The position numbers were made by a program, and so were the translations under genes. A stretch of DNA of 64,000 nucleotides from Frateuria_A sp051900535 (GTDB taxonomy: Bacteria; Pseudomonadota; Gammaproteobacteria; Xanthomonadales; Rhodanobacteraceae), in the NCBI RefSeq assembly GCF_051900535.1, contig NZ_JBHZGI010000002.1, positions 248,001 through 312,000 on the forward strand, given 5' to 3'. The notes under the pieces were generated by a model that saw only the letters and a list, made by a program, of their open reading frames with translations, did not search any database and had not been told where the DNA came from. Each line of letters begins with the position of its first letter. Positions within the stretch are counted from its first letter, which is position 1. Below are positions 8,935 to 18,339 of the stretch, piece by piece.

Positions 8935-11696
8935 AGCAAGCGCGCGCCAGCGCCGGGGCGACAGCGTCGCGCGGGCTGGTGGCGCGCCGCCATCTACTGC
9001 CCGCGCTGATCGGCATGCTCCTGTGCAGTTGGGGCGGGAAGGCCATCGCGGCGGTCACCGCGGGGTCCGGTGCGGGTGCCGACGCGGACGCCGTCGATGC
9101 CAGCTTCGACCGCAGCATGCTTTCGGGCGCCGGGCAGAACACCACGGATCTTTCGCGCTTCGAGCGCGGCGACTTCATCCCCCCGGGCGACTATCGCGTC
9201 GACGTCTACCTCAACGATCGCCTGATAGGTCGCAGCGACGTGCGCTTCGCGGCGGCATCGCCGGACGCCAGCGCGACCCCCTGCGTGACGCGTGGGCTGC
9301 TCGACATGCTGGGCCTGCATCCGGCGGATCTTTCGGCCCGGGCCACGGCCGACCTCGCCAGCGGGACCGCCTGCGTCGACTTCGGCCAGATCATCCCGGG
9401 CGCCAGCATGAGCCTGGACATGGCCGATCTGCGCCTGGACGCCACCGTGCCGCAGGCTTTCCTGGGCCAGATGGCGCGTGGCTATGTCGACCCGGCGTAC
9501 TGGGATTCGGGCGTCACCGCGGGGCTGCTCAACTACAACTTCAACAGCTATCGCACCACCAGTCAGGGTCTGGCACAGACTTCCGCCTACCTCGGCTTGA
9601 ATGCAGGGATCAATCTCGGGCGGTGGCACCTGCGGCAGGATTCCGCGCTCACCTGGCAGTCGGCGGTCGGCGATGCACGCGCCACTCGCCACTGGCAGAA
9701 CACCGCCACCTACGCACAGCGCGATCTCCCGGCCATCCAGGCGCAGCTGACCGTAGGCGACTCGTGGACCAGCGGCGAGATATTCGACAGCCTCGGCGTG
9801 CGCGGCATCCAGGTCGCTACCGACGATCGCATGCTGCCGCAGTCGCTGCGCGGCTATGCACCTACCGTCCGCGGTGTGGCCGGCAGCAATGCCAAGGTGA
9901 CGGTGCGCCAGAACGGCATGGTGATCTACGAAACCACCGTGTCGCCGGGCCCGTTCGTCATCAACGATCTCTATTCGACCGGATACGGCGGCGACCTGCA
10001 GGTCACGGTGGCCGAAGCGAATGGGCGCGTGCATGCCTTCTCGGTGCCTTACGCCTCGGTGCCGCAATTGCTCCGTCCTGGAGTGACCCGCTTCAGCGTG
10101 GTGGCGGGCGAACTTCGCGACCGCTCGATCCAGGACGATGCGAACGTGTTGCAGGCCACGCTGCAGCATGGCTTCAGCAATCTGCTCACCGGCTACGCCG
10201 GCGTGGCAGGATCGCAGGGCTATGCCGCCGCCTTGCTGGGCGGCGCATTGAACACCCACTACGGCGCGTTCGCCATGGACGTGACGGGTGCACGCACGCG
10301 CATCCCGGGCATGGACACCATGTCGGGCCAGAGCGTGCGTTTGAGCTACAGCAAGATCATGGCGCAGACAGGCACCGCGCTCACCGTGGCCGCCTACCGT
10401 TACTCGACCGGCGGTTTCCTTGCCCTGGGCGACGCCGCCCGGGCGCGCGACTATGCGCGCCGCGGGCTGCCGGTCTTCGCATCGGGGTATCCCTCGACCA
10501 CGACGAACGCCGGCGCGCCGCCGAGCGATCTGCTGACGCCGGAACAGCAGGCTGCGCTGGTGGGCGGCGGTTTCGTCGATGCGGTGGCGCCCATTGGCGT
10601 TGACCGTCAACGCAGCAACTTCAGTGTCACGCTCAACCAGCAATTGGGAACGCGCGGCGGTTCGCTCTACGTCAATGGCTCGGTGCGCGACTACTGGAAC
10701 CGGCGGGGCACCGACACGCAATTCCAGCTGGGCTACAACAATTCGATCGGGCCGATGACGTACAACGTCTCGGCCAGTCGCGAGCGCGACCTGCTGGGCC
10801 GCAGCGAGAACCGCTATACGGTCTCCCTGACGCTCCCCCTGGGCGACAGCACGCATGCGCCGATCCTCACCGGCGCATTGACCCGCGACAGCGGGGGCGG
10901 CATGCAGGAACAGGCCACCGTCAGCGGCACCGCCGGCCGCGATGACCAGTTCAGCTACGGCGCCACTGCCGCTCACGACAACACGGTTCTCTCCGGCAGC
11001 ACGGGAAGCATCAATGGCGGCTACCACGGCACGCACGTGCAGCTCAACGGCGGCATCGGCGTGGGCAGCGGCTATTCGCAATCCTCGCTGAGCGTCGCCG
11101 GCGGCATCGTGGTCCATCCCGGCGGCGTCACCTTCGGCCAGCCGCTGGGCGATACCGTGGCCATCGTCGAGGCCCCCGGTGCCGCAGGGGCACGCGTCGG
11201 CAATGCCGCCGGCCTTCGGGTGGACCGGCACGGCTACGCGCTGGTGCCTTACCTCACGCCCTACGTGCTCAACACGGTGACCCTGGATCCGGCCGGCCTG
11301 TCGCTCGACGTACAGCTGGACAACACGAGCGCCCAGGTCGCACCACGCGCCGGCGCCGTGGTGATGGTCAAGTTCAAGGCCGATACCGGCCGATTCATGC
11401 TGGTCAGGGCACGCCTGGCGGACGGCCGTACCCTGCCTTTCGGTGCGCAGGTGGAAGACGAGAAGGGCCAGGTCATCGGCGTCGTCGGCCAGGCCGGCCG
11501 CGTCATGATGCGGGTCAGCCGCGACACCGGCCGCACAAGCGTGCGATGGCAGGATGCAGGCCACGAGCGCCGCTGCGGCTTCTCCTACCGCGTCCCTGCC
11601 GCTCCGGCCGGTGCAGGCGCCTCCCCGTATGCCGAACAGAGCGCTGTCTGCAGCATGCCACCTGCCGTCGCGGCACCCGATTCCAAGAGCACCTGA
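8931..11696 (+). CDS. Fimbrial outer-membrane usher (FimD/PapC family)
   Basis: A 921-aa usher, slightly longer than FimD. A signal region of about 41 residues is followed by the N-terminal substrate-binding domain (FERGDFIPPGDYRVDVYLND), a long beta-barrel, an internal plug (VAGSNAKVTVRQNGMVIYETTVSPGPF) and C-terminal Ig-like domains (GQVIGVVGQAGRVMMRV). It would thread chaperone-pilin complexes across the outer membrane. The GTG start overlaps the chaperone stop by 4 bp, and the adhesin gene follows after 5 bp. The long open frame on the opposite strand is a codon-bias shadow. Confidence 0.95.
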   Translation: MKQARASAGATASRGLVARRHLLPALIGMLLCSWGGKAIAAVTAGSGAGADADAVDASFDRSMLSGAGQNTTDLSRFERGDFIPPGDYRVDVYLNDRLIGRSDVRFAAASPDASATPCVTRGLLDMLGLHPADLSARATADLASGTACVDFGQIIPGASMSLDMADLRLDATVPQAFLGQMARGYVDPAYWDSGVTAGLLNYNFNSYRTTSQGLAQTSAYLGLNAGINLGRWHLRQDSALTWQSAVGDARATRHWQNTATYAQRDLPAIQAQLTVGDSWTSGEIFDSLGVRGIQVATDDRMLPQSLRGYAPTVRGVAGSNAKVTVRQNGMVIYETTVSPGPFVINDLYSTGYGGDLQVTVAEANGRVHAFSVPYASVPQLLRPGVTRFSVVAGELRDRSIQDDANVLQATLQHGFSNLLTGYAGVAGSQGYAAALLGGALNTHYGAFAMDVTGARTRIPGMDTMSGQSVRLSYSKIMAQTGTALTVAAYRYSTGGFLALGDAARARDYARRGLPVFASGYPSTTTNAGAPPSDLLTPEQQAALVGGGFVDAVAPIGVDRQRSNFSVTLNQQLGTRGGSLYVNGSVRDYWNRRGTDTQFQLGYNNSIGPMTYNVSASRERDLLGRSENRYTVSLTLPLGDSTHAPILTGALTRDSGGGMQEQATVSGTAGRDDQFSYGATAAHDNTVLSGSTGSINGGYHGTHVQLNGGIGVGSGYSQSSLSVAGGIVVHPGGVTFGQPLGDTVAIVEAPGAAGARVGNAAGLRVDRHGYALVPYLTPYVLNTVTLDPAGLSLDVQLDNTSAQVAPRAGAVVMVKFKADTGRFMLVRARLADGRTLPFGAQVEDEKGQVIGVVGQAGRVMMRVSRDTGRTSVRWQDAGHERRCGFSYRVPAAPAGAGASPYAEQSAVCSMPPAVAAPDSKST

Positions 11697-11701
11697 TCAC
11701 C

Positions 11702-12688
11702 ATGCGCAGCGCAAAACACGACCTTTCCATGGCAGTGGCACGCGGCTACCGGCGCGTAGCGCTGCTGCTGGTCGTGCTGTTGCTGGCGACCGTCCCAGGC
11801 CGAGCCTGGTCCAAGTGTTCGTTCAATGCGCGCAACTCGCAGGGCACCTACTCGGTCGCCGTGCCGTCGACCATCGTCAACGATCCGGCCATCCCGCAGG
11901 GCAGCGTGTTGTATACGTCCTCGCCCACGGCCATCAACCAGCGGGTGAATTTCACCTGCAACAACAGCGGCAACAACGGCTGGGGGCTGGTGAACGACGC
12001 CGGGACCACGCCGCCGACCACGGAGAAGCTTTTCCCTATCGGGACCACGGGCGTCAGCTACCGGGTCATCCAGAGCGGGAACTACATCTACCCCTATCCG
12101 TTTTTCGATCTGGGCAACGGTTCCTGGTACGAAGCGGACGCCGTGACGCTCGAACTCGTCAAGACCGGCCCGATCGCAGACGGCAGCTCGCTTCAGGGCC
12201 AACTGGCGAGCTTCAAGGCAGGCACACCGGGCAACTACATTTTCGACGCCGTGATCACCCTGGCTAACCAGCTGACCTTCACGGCCCCTGCCTGTACCGC
12301 CAATGCCAGCGTGATCAACGTGACGCTGCCCACGGTAACCAACCAGGCGTTCAGCGGGGTCGGATCGGTGACCGGCGCCACGCCGTTCCAGATCGCACTG
12401 ACCTGCTCCGGCGGCGCAACCGTGCGGATCACGCTGGACACCACCACGCCGGTGGCGGGCAAGCCGGGTGTCATCGCGCCCTCGAGCGGGAGCACCAACG
12501 GCATCGGTGTGCAACTTCTGGATTCCTCCGGCGTGACGCCCGTGAGTTTCGGCGTTCCCGCGGTCATCGGGGCAACGCCCAACGGCGCGCTCAACGTGAA
12601 CTATGTCGCCCGCTACTACCAGACCGGAGCCACGGTCGGCGCAGGGTCGCTCGGCGCCACGGCGACGTTCACCCTTTCGTACCAGTAG
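11702..12688 (+). CDS. Fimbrial tip adhesin, two-domain
   Basis: A 328-aa exported protein. A signal peptide of about 37 residues ends GRAWS, followed by an N-terminal domain of about 200 residues with Cys in KCSFN and FTCNN, the probable ligand-binding part. A C-terminal pilin domain (TAPACTANASVINVTLP onward, second Cys in LTCSGG) ends TFTLSYQ with the chaperone-recognised tyrosine. This is the FimH-like adhesin plan, and the gene occupies the usual last position of the operon. The receptor cannot be predicted. The start at 11702 is chosen because the frame upstream lies inside the usher gene. Confidence 0.88.
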   Translation: MRSAKHDLSMAVARGYRRVALLLVVLLLATVPGRAWSKCSFNARNSQGTYSVAVPSTIVNDPAIPQGSVLYTSSPTAINQRVNFTCNNSGNNGWGLVNDAGTTPPTTEKLFPIGTTGVSYRVIQSGNYIYPYPFFDLGNGSWYEADAVTLELVKTGPIADGSSLQGQLASFKAGTPGNYIFDAVITLANQLTFTAPACTANASVINVTLPTVTNQAFSGVGSVTGATPFQIALTCSGGATVRITLDTTTPVAGKPGVIAPSSGSTNGIGVQLLDSSGVTPVSFGVPAVIGATPNGALNVNYVARYYQTGATVGAGSLGATATFTLSYQ

Positions 12689-12747
12689 GTCCGCCCGGCT
12701 TCATTCCGGGGCACGGGGCCAGGAAGGCGTAGGCTTCGACGGCTCGC

Positions 12748-13092
12748 TCAGTCGTAGGTGCGCACCACGACCTTGGCGGCGTCCCCACCGTCCGCGGACC
12801 TGGCGTAGCTGGCGAAATAGCCAAGCAGCCGGTCGCGCGCGAGGTCGAGCGCGGCCAGATCGTGCACGTCGCTGGAATAGGTAGGGCCCGCATCCACCGT
12901 CGTCATGCGGCAAGCCAGGCGCTGCGAGGTGGGCATCCCGGCGTGGGAGGCGGTCTCGTTGACCAGCCCGGCGGTGGGGCACGTCGGCTCCAGTACGGCT
13001 CCGGAGAAATCGATCCGCCCGCCGCCTGCCCACGCGCCGGACGAGGCCAGCACCAGGATCGAGCCAATCAACCAACGATGCGAACCGCGCAT
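12748..13092 (-). CDS. Secreted small protein with pilin-like N-terminal motif
   Basis: A 114-aa protein. The signal peptide ends SGAWA at residue 22, followed by GGGRIDFSGAVLEPTC, which copies the first strand of fimbrial subunits. Cys38 and Cys61 could form the pilin disulphide. The rest (65 residues ending VVVRTYD) lacks the normal length and closing strands of a pilin domain. The start at 13092 is supported by CGAGGGAAGG. It is convergent with the adhesin gene. It may be a divergent or shortened subunit, an assembly terminator, or unrelated to the fimbria. Confidence 0.7.
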   Translation of the reverse strand: MRGSHRWLIGSILVLASSGAWAGGGRIDFSGAVLEPTCPTAGLVNETASHAGMPTSQRLACRMTTVDAGPTYSSDVHDLAALDLARDRLLGYFASYARSADGGDAAKVVVRTYD

Positions 13093-13400
13093 GAGCCTTC
13101 CCTCGCGGCACGGACGGACGCGTGCCTGAAAGTGCTTTCGGCGGAGGAACGGTGGCCTTGATGGCACGCGACGGACTTCCCTCCGAAAGCGCGAACGCCG
13201 TCACATTTTTGACGGGTCCGGGTCCGGGGGAAGGTTTAGCGGACGGGTGGTGAGCAGGGCGCCTGCGCTGGCGGGTTACTTATCGACGCGAGGTCAACAA
13301 ACTTGAAGAAGGCATGCAAGGCCGACGCTGGCAGGCCGCGCGGGATGCGGGCCCGCCGGTCCGGGCGGGCCGGGTGCCGGCGGGCTTGAGCCTGCCCACG
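13093..13400. other. Intergenic region with strong GC hairpin downstream of fpr
   Basis: No gene is seen in these 308 bp. A perfect 8-bp stem, GGCCCGCC (13350-13357) with GGCGGGCC (13364-13371), lies 30 bp beyond the fpr stop but has no T-run. An imperfect inverted repeat built on GCTTTCGG and CCGAAAGC lies near 13134-13193, upstream of the pilin-like gene, and may hold its promoter or operator. Confidence 0.5.
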
Positions 13401-14147
13401 TCAGCGCGACGAGATGTACTTCTCGCGGCGGATCTGCGCCACCGGGAGGCCGTATTCCTTCAATGCGGTGAAGGCGGCATCGACCATGTTGGGGTTGCCG
13501 CACAGGTAGGCGATGTCGCGGTCGGCGTGCGGCGCCAGCTCGGCCAGGACGCTCTGTACGTGGCCGCTGCGGTCGTGCGGGCGCGGCTCGGTGCGGGGTT
13601 GGCGGCTCAGGCAGCCGTGGAAAGTGAAACCGGGGTTTTCCCTCGCGAAGGCCTCGAATTCCTCGCCGTAGAGCAGTTCGGTCTCGTTGCGGGCGCCGTA
13701 GAGCAGCACCACCTCGCGGTCGCCCCTGGCGAGCAGCTGGCGGATCTGCGGCAGCATGGCGCGGTAGGGCGTGACGCCGGTACCGGTGGCCAGCAGCAGG
13801 TAGCGCGGGTGGGTGTCGCCCGGATTCAGGCAGAACCGGCCGTAGGGGCCGCTGGCCTCGATGGTCTCGCCCGGCTGCAGGTTGCCCAGGAGCTTGGTGG
13901 CCGCGCCGCCCTCCACGTAGCTCACCGCGATTTCGATGCGTATGGTCGGCGAACTGCCGTCGCCCACGGTCGCCACCGAATAGCTGCGCTTGGTCGCCGT
14001 GCCGTCCTCGTAATGGAAGTGCACCTGCAGGAACTGCCCGGGCTGGAAGGCCAGCGGCTGGCCGTCGGCGCGCTCGAACACCAGGTGGCGCACGCTGGGC
14101 GCGAGCATGAAGCTGTCGACGAGGCGGAGGGTGAAGTGGTCGGCCAT
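13401..14147 (-). CDS. fpr: Ferredoxin/flavodoxin--NADP+ reductase
   Basis: A 248-aa FAD enzyme of the bacterial Fpr class. The FAD-binding motif is KRSYSVA. The NADPH motifs are LLATGTGVTPYRAM and YLCGNPNMVD. The C-terminus is REKYISSR rather than the single aromatic residue of plastid-type enzymes. It would transfer electrons between NADPH and ferredoxin or flavodoxin, supporting oxidative-stress defence, Fe-S assembly or radical enzymes. The gene is single and diverges from an ABC transporter operon across a 90-bp gap. Confidence 0.95.
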   Translation of the reverse strand: MADHFTLRLVDSFMLAPSVRHLVFERADGQPLAFQPGQFLQVHFHYEDGTATKRSYSVATVGDGSSPTIRIEIAVSYVEGGAATKLLGNLQPGETIEASGPYGRFCLNPGDTHPRYLLLATGTGVTPYRAMLPQIRQLLARGDREVVLLYGARNETELLYGEEFEAFARENPGFTFHGCLSRQPRTEPRPHDRSGHVQSVLAELAPHADRDIAYLCGNPNMVDAAFTALKEYGLPVAQIRREKYISSR

Positions 14148-14204
14148 GGGATTCCGGAGCGGTAGGCACGCCCGGCGTGAGCGGGGTGCAGGTAAACGAC
14201 CCCG

Positions 14205-14210
14205 TATAAT
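14205..14210 (+). promoter_or_regulatory. Consensus -10 box (TATAAT) upstream of yadG-like operon
   Basis: A perfect TATAAT lies 28 bp before the ATPase ATG, giving a leader of about 20 nt. I find no good -35 at 16-18 bp, so this is a partial promoter call. Confidence 0.5.
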
Positions 14211-14237
14211 AAAGGGCTGGCCCCCACGGTGCAGCCC

Positions 14238-15173
14238 ATGTCATCTGTTCCCGCACTCGTCGTCGACAACCTGCGCAAGACCTACGGCAACGGCGTCGAA
14301 GCCCTCAAGGGCATCTCGCTGACCGTGCAGCAGGGCGATTTCTTCGCGCTGCTCGGTCCCAACGGCGCTGGCAAGTCGACCCTGATCGGCATTCTTTCCT
14401 CGCTGGTCAACTCCACCGGCGGCGATGCGCGCATCTTCGGCGTGTCGGTCAACCAGCAGCGCAACGAGGCGATGAAGCTGATCGGCCTGGTGCCGCAGGA
14501 GATCAACTTCAACCAGTTCGAGAAGCCGTTCGACATCTGCGTGAACGAGGCCGGCTTCTACGGCATCCCGCGCAAGATCGCGGCGCAGCGCGCAGAGAAG
14601 TACCTCAAGGAGTTGCGCCTGTGGGACAAGGCGCAGCACCAGGCGCGCATGCTCTCCGGCGGCATGAAGCGGCGCCTGATGATCGCCCGCGCGATGATGA
14701 ACGAGCCGCGCCTGCTGATCCTGGACGAGCCGACCGCCGGCGTGGACATCGAGATCCGCCGCTCCATGTGGCAGTTCGTCAGCGGCATCAACGCGGCGGG
14801 CACCACGGTGATCCTCACCACGCACTACCTGGAGGAAGCCGAACAGCTGTGCCGCAACATCGCGATCATCGACCACGGCACGATCGTGGAGAACACCACG
14901 ATGAAGCGGCTCCTGGCGACGCTGGACGTGGAGACATTCGTACTCGACGTGGTCGCCGCACCGGCCGAACTGCCGGTCATGCCGGGAGTCATCTTGCGCC
15001 GCGTGGACGACTACACGCTCGAAGTGGAGATGGCGCGCGAGCACGACCTCAACTCGGTGTTCTCGGCGCTGTCCGGGCGTGGCATCACGGTCAAGTCGAT
15101 GCGCAACAAGACCAACCGGCTGGAGGAGTTGTTCGTCAGGCTGGTCGAGGGCGGGCGGGACAAGGCCGCGTGA
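14238..15173 (+). CDS. ABC-2 transporter ATP-binding protein (YadG-like)
   Basis: A 311-aa ATPase. Walker A is GPNGAGKST at residues 40-48. The signature is LSGGMKRRLMIA and Walker B is LLILDEPTAGVD, with the H-loop in TTHYLEEAE. The C-terminal 70 residues form the regulatory extension typical of YadG/CcmA-type subunits. The ATG at 14238 is preferred over a GTG nine bases upstream because the conserved domain starts right after it. It pairs with the permease that follows. The exported substrate is unknown. Confidence 0.92.
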   Translation: MSSVPALVVDNLRKTYGNGVEALKGISLTVQQGDFFALLGPNGAGKSTLIGILSSLVNSTGGDARIFGVSVNQQRNEAMKLIGLVPQEINFNQFEKPFDICVNEAGFYGIPRKIAAQRAEKYLKELRLWDKAQHQARMLSGGMKRRLMIARAMMNEPRLLILDEPTAGVDIEIRRSMWQFVSGINAAGTTVILTTHYLEEAEQLCRNIAIIDHGTIVENTTMKRLLATLDVETFVLDVVAAPAELPVMPGVILRRVDDYTLEVEMAREHDLNSVFSALSGRGITVKSMRNKTNRLEELFVRLVEGGRDKAA

Positions 15174-15279
15174 GGGTCATCCGCACGACCGAGCGCACGC
15201 AGATCCCCACATGACCCCGCCGCCCACGATTCCCCCCGCATCCACGCCTGCCATCCCCGGCGAAGCCAAAGGCCCAAGC

Positions 15280-16059
15280 ATGAGCAATACCGCCACCAAC
15301 CTCGTCGCCCTGCACACCATCGTGCGCCGCGAGATCGTGCGCATCATGCGCATCTGGACGCAGACGCTGATCCCGCCGGCGATCACGATGACGCTGTACT
15401 TCGTCATCTTCGGCAAGCTGATCGGCAGCCGCATCGGCACCATCCAGGGCGGCTACAGCTACATGCAGTACATCGTGCCCGGGCTGGTGATGATGAGCAT
15501 CATCACCAACAGTTACGGCAACATCTCCAGTTCGTTCTTCGGCGCCAAGTTCAGCCGCGCGGTGGAAGAGATGCTCGTCTCGCCGATGCCCAACTGGGTG
15601 ATCCTGCTCGGCTACGTCACCGGCGCGGTGACGCGCGGGTTGGTGGTCGGCGTGCTGGTGCTGCTGATCGCGCTGTTCTTCACCTCGCTGCAGGTGGCGC
15701 ACCCGCTGATCACGTTCTTCTCGGTGCTGCTGGGCGCGACGATCTTCTCGCTGGCCGGTTTCGTCAACGCGGTCTACGCCAAGAAGTTCGACGACATCGC
15801 GCTGGTACCGACCTTCGTGCTTACGCCGCTGACCTATCTCGGTGGCGTGTTCTATTCGGTCAACATGCTGGGCGAGCCGTGGCAGGCGATCTCGCGCGCC
15901 AACCCGATCCTGTACATGGTCAACGCGTTCCGCTTCGGCGTGCTGGGGATCAGCGACGTGAACATCGGCGTGGCGTTCGTGGTCATGCTGGGCTTCGTGG
16001 CGGCGCTTTCGATCGTGGCACTGCAGCTGCTCAAGCGCGGCGTGGGCCTGCGTTCCTGA
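15280..16059 (+). CDS. ABC-2 transporter permease (YadH-like)
   Basis: A 259-aa permease with six hydrophobic segments and the ABC-2 motif region PLTYLGGVFYSVNMLGEPWQ. That motif is characteristic of the YadH/NodJ-type subunits that partner YadG-like ATPases. An in-frame ATG at 15211 would add a proline-rich tail (MTPPPTIPPAST) and is judged less likely. The 106-bp gap after the ATPase gene holds no other gene. The stop is followed 10 bp later by rluF, so all three may be cotranscribed. Confidence 0.92.
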   Translation: MSNTATNLVALHTIVRREIVRIMRIWTQTLIPPAITMTLYFVIFGKLIGSRIGTIQGGYSYMQYIVPGLVMMSIITNSYGNISSSFFGAKFSRAVEEMLVSPMPNWVILLGYVTGAVTRGLVVGVLVLLIALFFTSLQVAHPLITFFSVLLGATIFSLAGFVNAVYAKKFDDIALVPTFVLTPLTYLGGVFYSVNMLGEPWQAISRANPILYMVNAFRFGVLGISDVNIGVAFVVMLGFVAALSIVALQLLKRGVGLRS

Positions 16060-16069
16060 TCCGCCTGCG

Positions 16070-16789
16070 ATGCGCGTCAACAAATACATCAGCGAGGCCG
16101 GACTGTGCTCGCGCCGCGAGGCGGACGAGTGGCTCGCGGCCGGGCGCGTCACCATCAACGGCGAGGTCGTCGGCACCGGCGCCAAGGCCCTGGAAGGCGA
16201 CGAGGTACGGGTCGACGACGAGGTCGTGCGCATGCGCGTGCTGGCCGCCACGCCGGCGGCCAAGAAGGCCATCTACATCGCGTTGAACAAGCCGGTCGGC
16301 ATCACCTGCACCACCGACCGGAGCGTCGCCGGCAACATCGTCGACTTCGTCGACCATCCGCAGCGGGTGTTTCCGATCGGGCGGCTGGACAAGGATTCCG
16401 AAGGGCTGATCCTGCTCACCAGCAACGGCGACATCGTCAACGAGATCCTTCGCGCGGAGAACCGGCACGAGAAGGAATACCTGGTCGGGGTGAACAACCC
16501 GGTGACCGATGCGTTCCTGGCCGGCATGGCGCGCGGCGTGCGCATCCACGGACAGATGACGCTGCCGTGCAAGGTGCGCAAGATCGCCCGGTTCGGTTTC
16601 GGCATCGTGCTCACGCAGGGGCTGAACCGGCAGATCCGCCTGATGGCGGCCGCGTTCGGCTACCGGGTGACCCAGCTGCGGCGCGTGCGCATCGTCAATA
16701 TCCAACTGGGTCGCCTGAAGCCGGGCCAGTGGCGCAACCTCACCGATGCGGAACTGAAAGGGCTGCTGCCTGGCCGCACGCAATGGTGA
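16070..16789 (+). CDS. rluF: 23S rRNA pseudouridine synthase RluF
   Basis: A 239-aa enzyme. An N-terminal S4 RNA-binding domain (VNKYISEAGLCSRREADEWLAAGRV) precedes the RsuA/RluB/E/F catalytic domain. The catalytic aspartate lies in PIGRLDKDSEGLILLT, and QGLNRQIRLM is the RluF-type second motif. E. coli RluF modifies U2604 of 23S rRNA. RluB or RluE identity is less likely given the short basic C-terminus and the QGLNRQIR motif. Confidence 0.88.
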   Translation: MRVNKYISEAGLCSRREADEWLAAGRVTINGEVVGTGAKALEGDEVRVDDEVVRMRVLAATPAAKKAIYIALNKPVGITCTTDRSVAGNIVDFVDHPQRVFPIGRLDKDSEGLILLTSNGDIVNEILRAENRHEKEYLVGVNNPVTDAFLAGMARGVRIHGQMTLPCKVRKIARFGFGIVLTQGLNRQIRLMAAAFGYRVTQLRRVRIVNIQLGRLKPGQWRNLTDAELKGLLPGRTQW

Positions 16790-16944
16790 GGGCGGCACGC
16801 GGCGGCGAAGCGGTCCGGCGCGCCCACGCCGCCACCCTGCGCACGTCCTGATCGGGCCACCCGCCCGGCGTCGTGGGCGCGGCGGCGCCTTGATCCCCGT
16901 CGGCGTAGAGTGATCGCATCGGGGTTCCGGCGGAGGGTCGGGCC

Positions 16945-18306
16945 ATGGTGTGCTGGCGGCGATGGGCTGCGGTGGTCTGCCTGGCGGCGGCATGGCCGCT
17001 CTGCGCCGACACGGCGCCCGGCGGGCACGCGCCGGCCATGGTGGCGCAGCTCACGCTGGACGGGGCGATCGGCCCCGCCGCCGCCGAGTATTTCGACGAC
17101 GCCGCGCGACGCGCCACCGCCGATGGCGCGGTGGCGATCGTGCTGCGGCTGGACACCCCCGGCGGCCTCGCCGGGGCGATGCGGCAGATCATCGCCGGCA
17201 TGCTCGCGAGCAGGGTGCCGGTGCTGGTGTTCGTCGCCCCGGAGGGCGCGCGGGCGGCCTCGGCGGGGACGTACATCCTGTACGCCGGTCAGGTCGCCGC
17301 GATGGCGCCGGCGACGCACGTAGGCGCCGCCACCCCGGTGCAGCTCGGCGGACACACGACCCGGCCGCTCGCCGGACCCGCTGCGGCCGGCACCGCGCCG
17401 CATCGCGCGGACGGTGACCAGGACGCCGAGGCGACCAAGGTACTCAACGACTCGATCGCCTACCTGCGCACGCTGGCGCAGTTGCGCGGGCGCAACGCGG
17501 CATGGGCCGAACAGGCGGTCCGCGGCGCGGCCACGCTCACCGCGTCCGAAGCGGCGCGGCGGCAGGTGATCGACTTCGTCGCCAACGATGTCGCCGACCT
17601 GCTGGCCAAGGCCGACGGCCGCGTGGTGCAGGTCGGCAACCGGTCCGCCACGCTGCGCCTGCGCGGGGTCGTGGTGCGTGACTATCCACCCGGCGCGCGC
17701 ACGCGCTTCCTCGGGGTCATCACCGAGCCCACGGTGGCGTACCTGCTGTTGCTCGCCGGCATCTATGGGCTGGTGCTGGAAGCCCTGCATCCGGGCGCGC
17801 TGCTGCCCGGCATCGCCGGCGGCATCTGCCTGCTCGTGGGCCTGTACGCGTTGCAGTTGCTGCCGGTGAACTACGCCGGGCTGGCGCTGATGGCGCTCGG
17901 CCTGGGCCTGCTCGCAACCGAGGCGGTCAATCCCACCGTGGGCGCGCTCGGCGCCGGCGGGCTGGTCGCCTTCGTCATCGGTTCGGTGATGCTGATGAAC
18001 GAGGCGGTGCCCGGCTACGGCGTGAACCTCGGCGTCATCGCGGGCATGGCGCTGGGCGCCGGCGCGTCGCTGGCGGGCCTGGTCTGGCTGGTGCTGCGCT
18101 CGCGGCGACCGCAACAGCGCATCGGCGATCCGGCGATGGCGGCCGACCTGGCCGTGTTGCTGGCACCGCTCGATGCCACCGGCGAAGGCTGGGCCCTGGT
18201 GCGCGGCGAGCGCTGGCACGTGCGCTGCAGCAGCGCGCTTCCGGCCGGCGCGACGGTGCGCGTGGTACGGCGCGAAGGATTGCTGCTCTGGGTCGAACCG
18301 GCCTGA
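16945..18306 (+). CDS. NfeD family membrane-bound serine protease (ClpP-class)
   Basis: A 453-aa protein with a signal peptide, a ClpP-like serine protease domain (residues about 30-240) and four or five membrane segments, ending in an OB-fold NfeD domain. The catalytic serine is in GARAASAGTYILYAG. The candidate lysine is in DAEATKVLNDSI, consistent with the Ser-Lys dyad of the archaeal 1510-N protease. These proteases cleave membrane partners, notably stomatins. The next gene, 33 bp downstream, is a slipin, the standard partner. Confidence 0.92.
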   Translation: MVCWRRWAAVVCLAAAWPLCADTAPGGHAPAMVAQLTLDGAIGPAAAEYFDDAARRATADGAVAIVLRLDTPGGLAGAMRQIIAGMLASRVPVLVFVAPEGARAASAGTYILYAGQVAAMAPATHVGAATPVQLGGHTTRPLAGPAAAGTAPHRADGDQDAEATKVLNDSIAYLRTLAQLRGRNAAWAEQAVRGAATLTASEAARRQVIDFVANDVADLLAKADGRVVQVGNRSATLRLRGVVVRDYPPGARTRFLGVITEPTVAYLLLLAGIYGLVLEALHPGALLPGIAGGICLLVGLYALQLLPVNYAGLALMALGLGLLATEAVNPTVGALGAGGLVAFVIGSVMLMNEAVPGYGVNLGVIAGMALGAGASLAGLVWLVLRSRRPQQRIGDPAMAADLAVLLAPLDATGEGWALVRGERWHVRCSSALPAGATVRVVRREGLLLWVEPA

Positions 18307-18339
18307 CGGAGGTCAGGCCTCCATCCACGGAGAACGGCC

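Noticed and set aside
8994..11564. 856-aa open frame opposite the usher gene
   Set aside because: It is an antisense shadow produced by GC-rich codon bias. The translation is low-complexity His/Ala/Arg/Val with no domain, while the plus strand encodes a complete usher.
12694..12710. CCCGG-N7-CCGGG hairpin between adhesin and pilin-like genes as terminator
   Set aside because: Only a 5-bp stem, with no T-run on either strand; too weak to call.
15079..15279. N-terminal extension of the YadH-like permease from an upstream start
   Set aside because: The extra residues are proline-rich with no family support. The ATG at 15280 gives the normal permease N-terminus.
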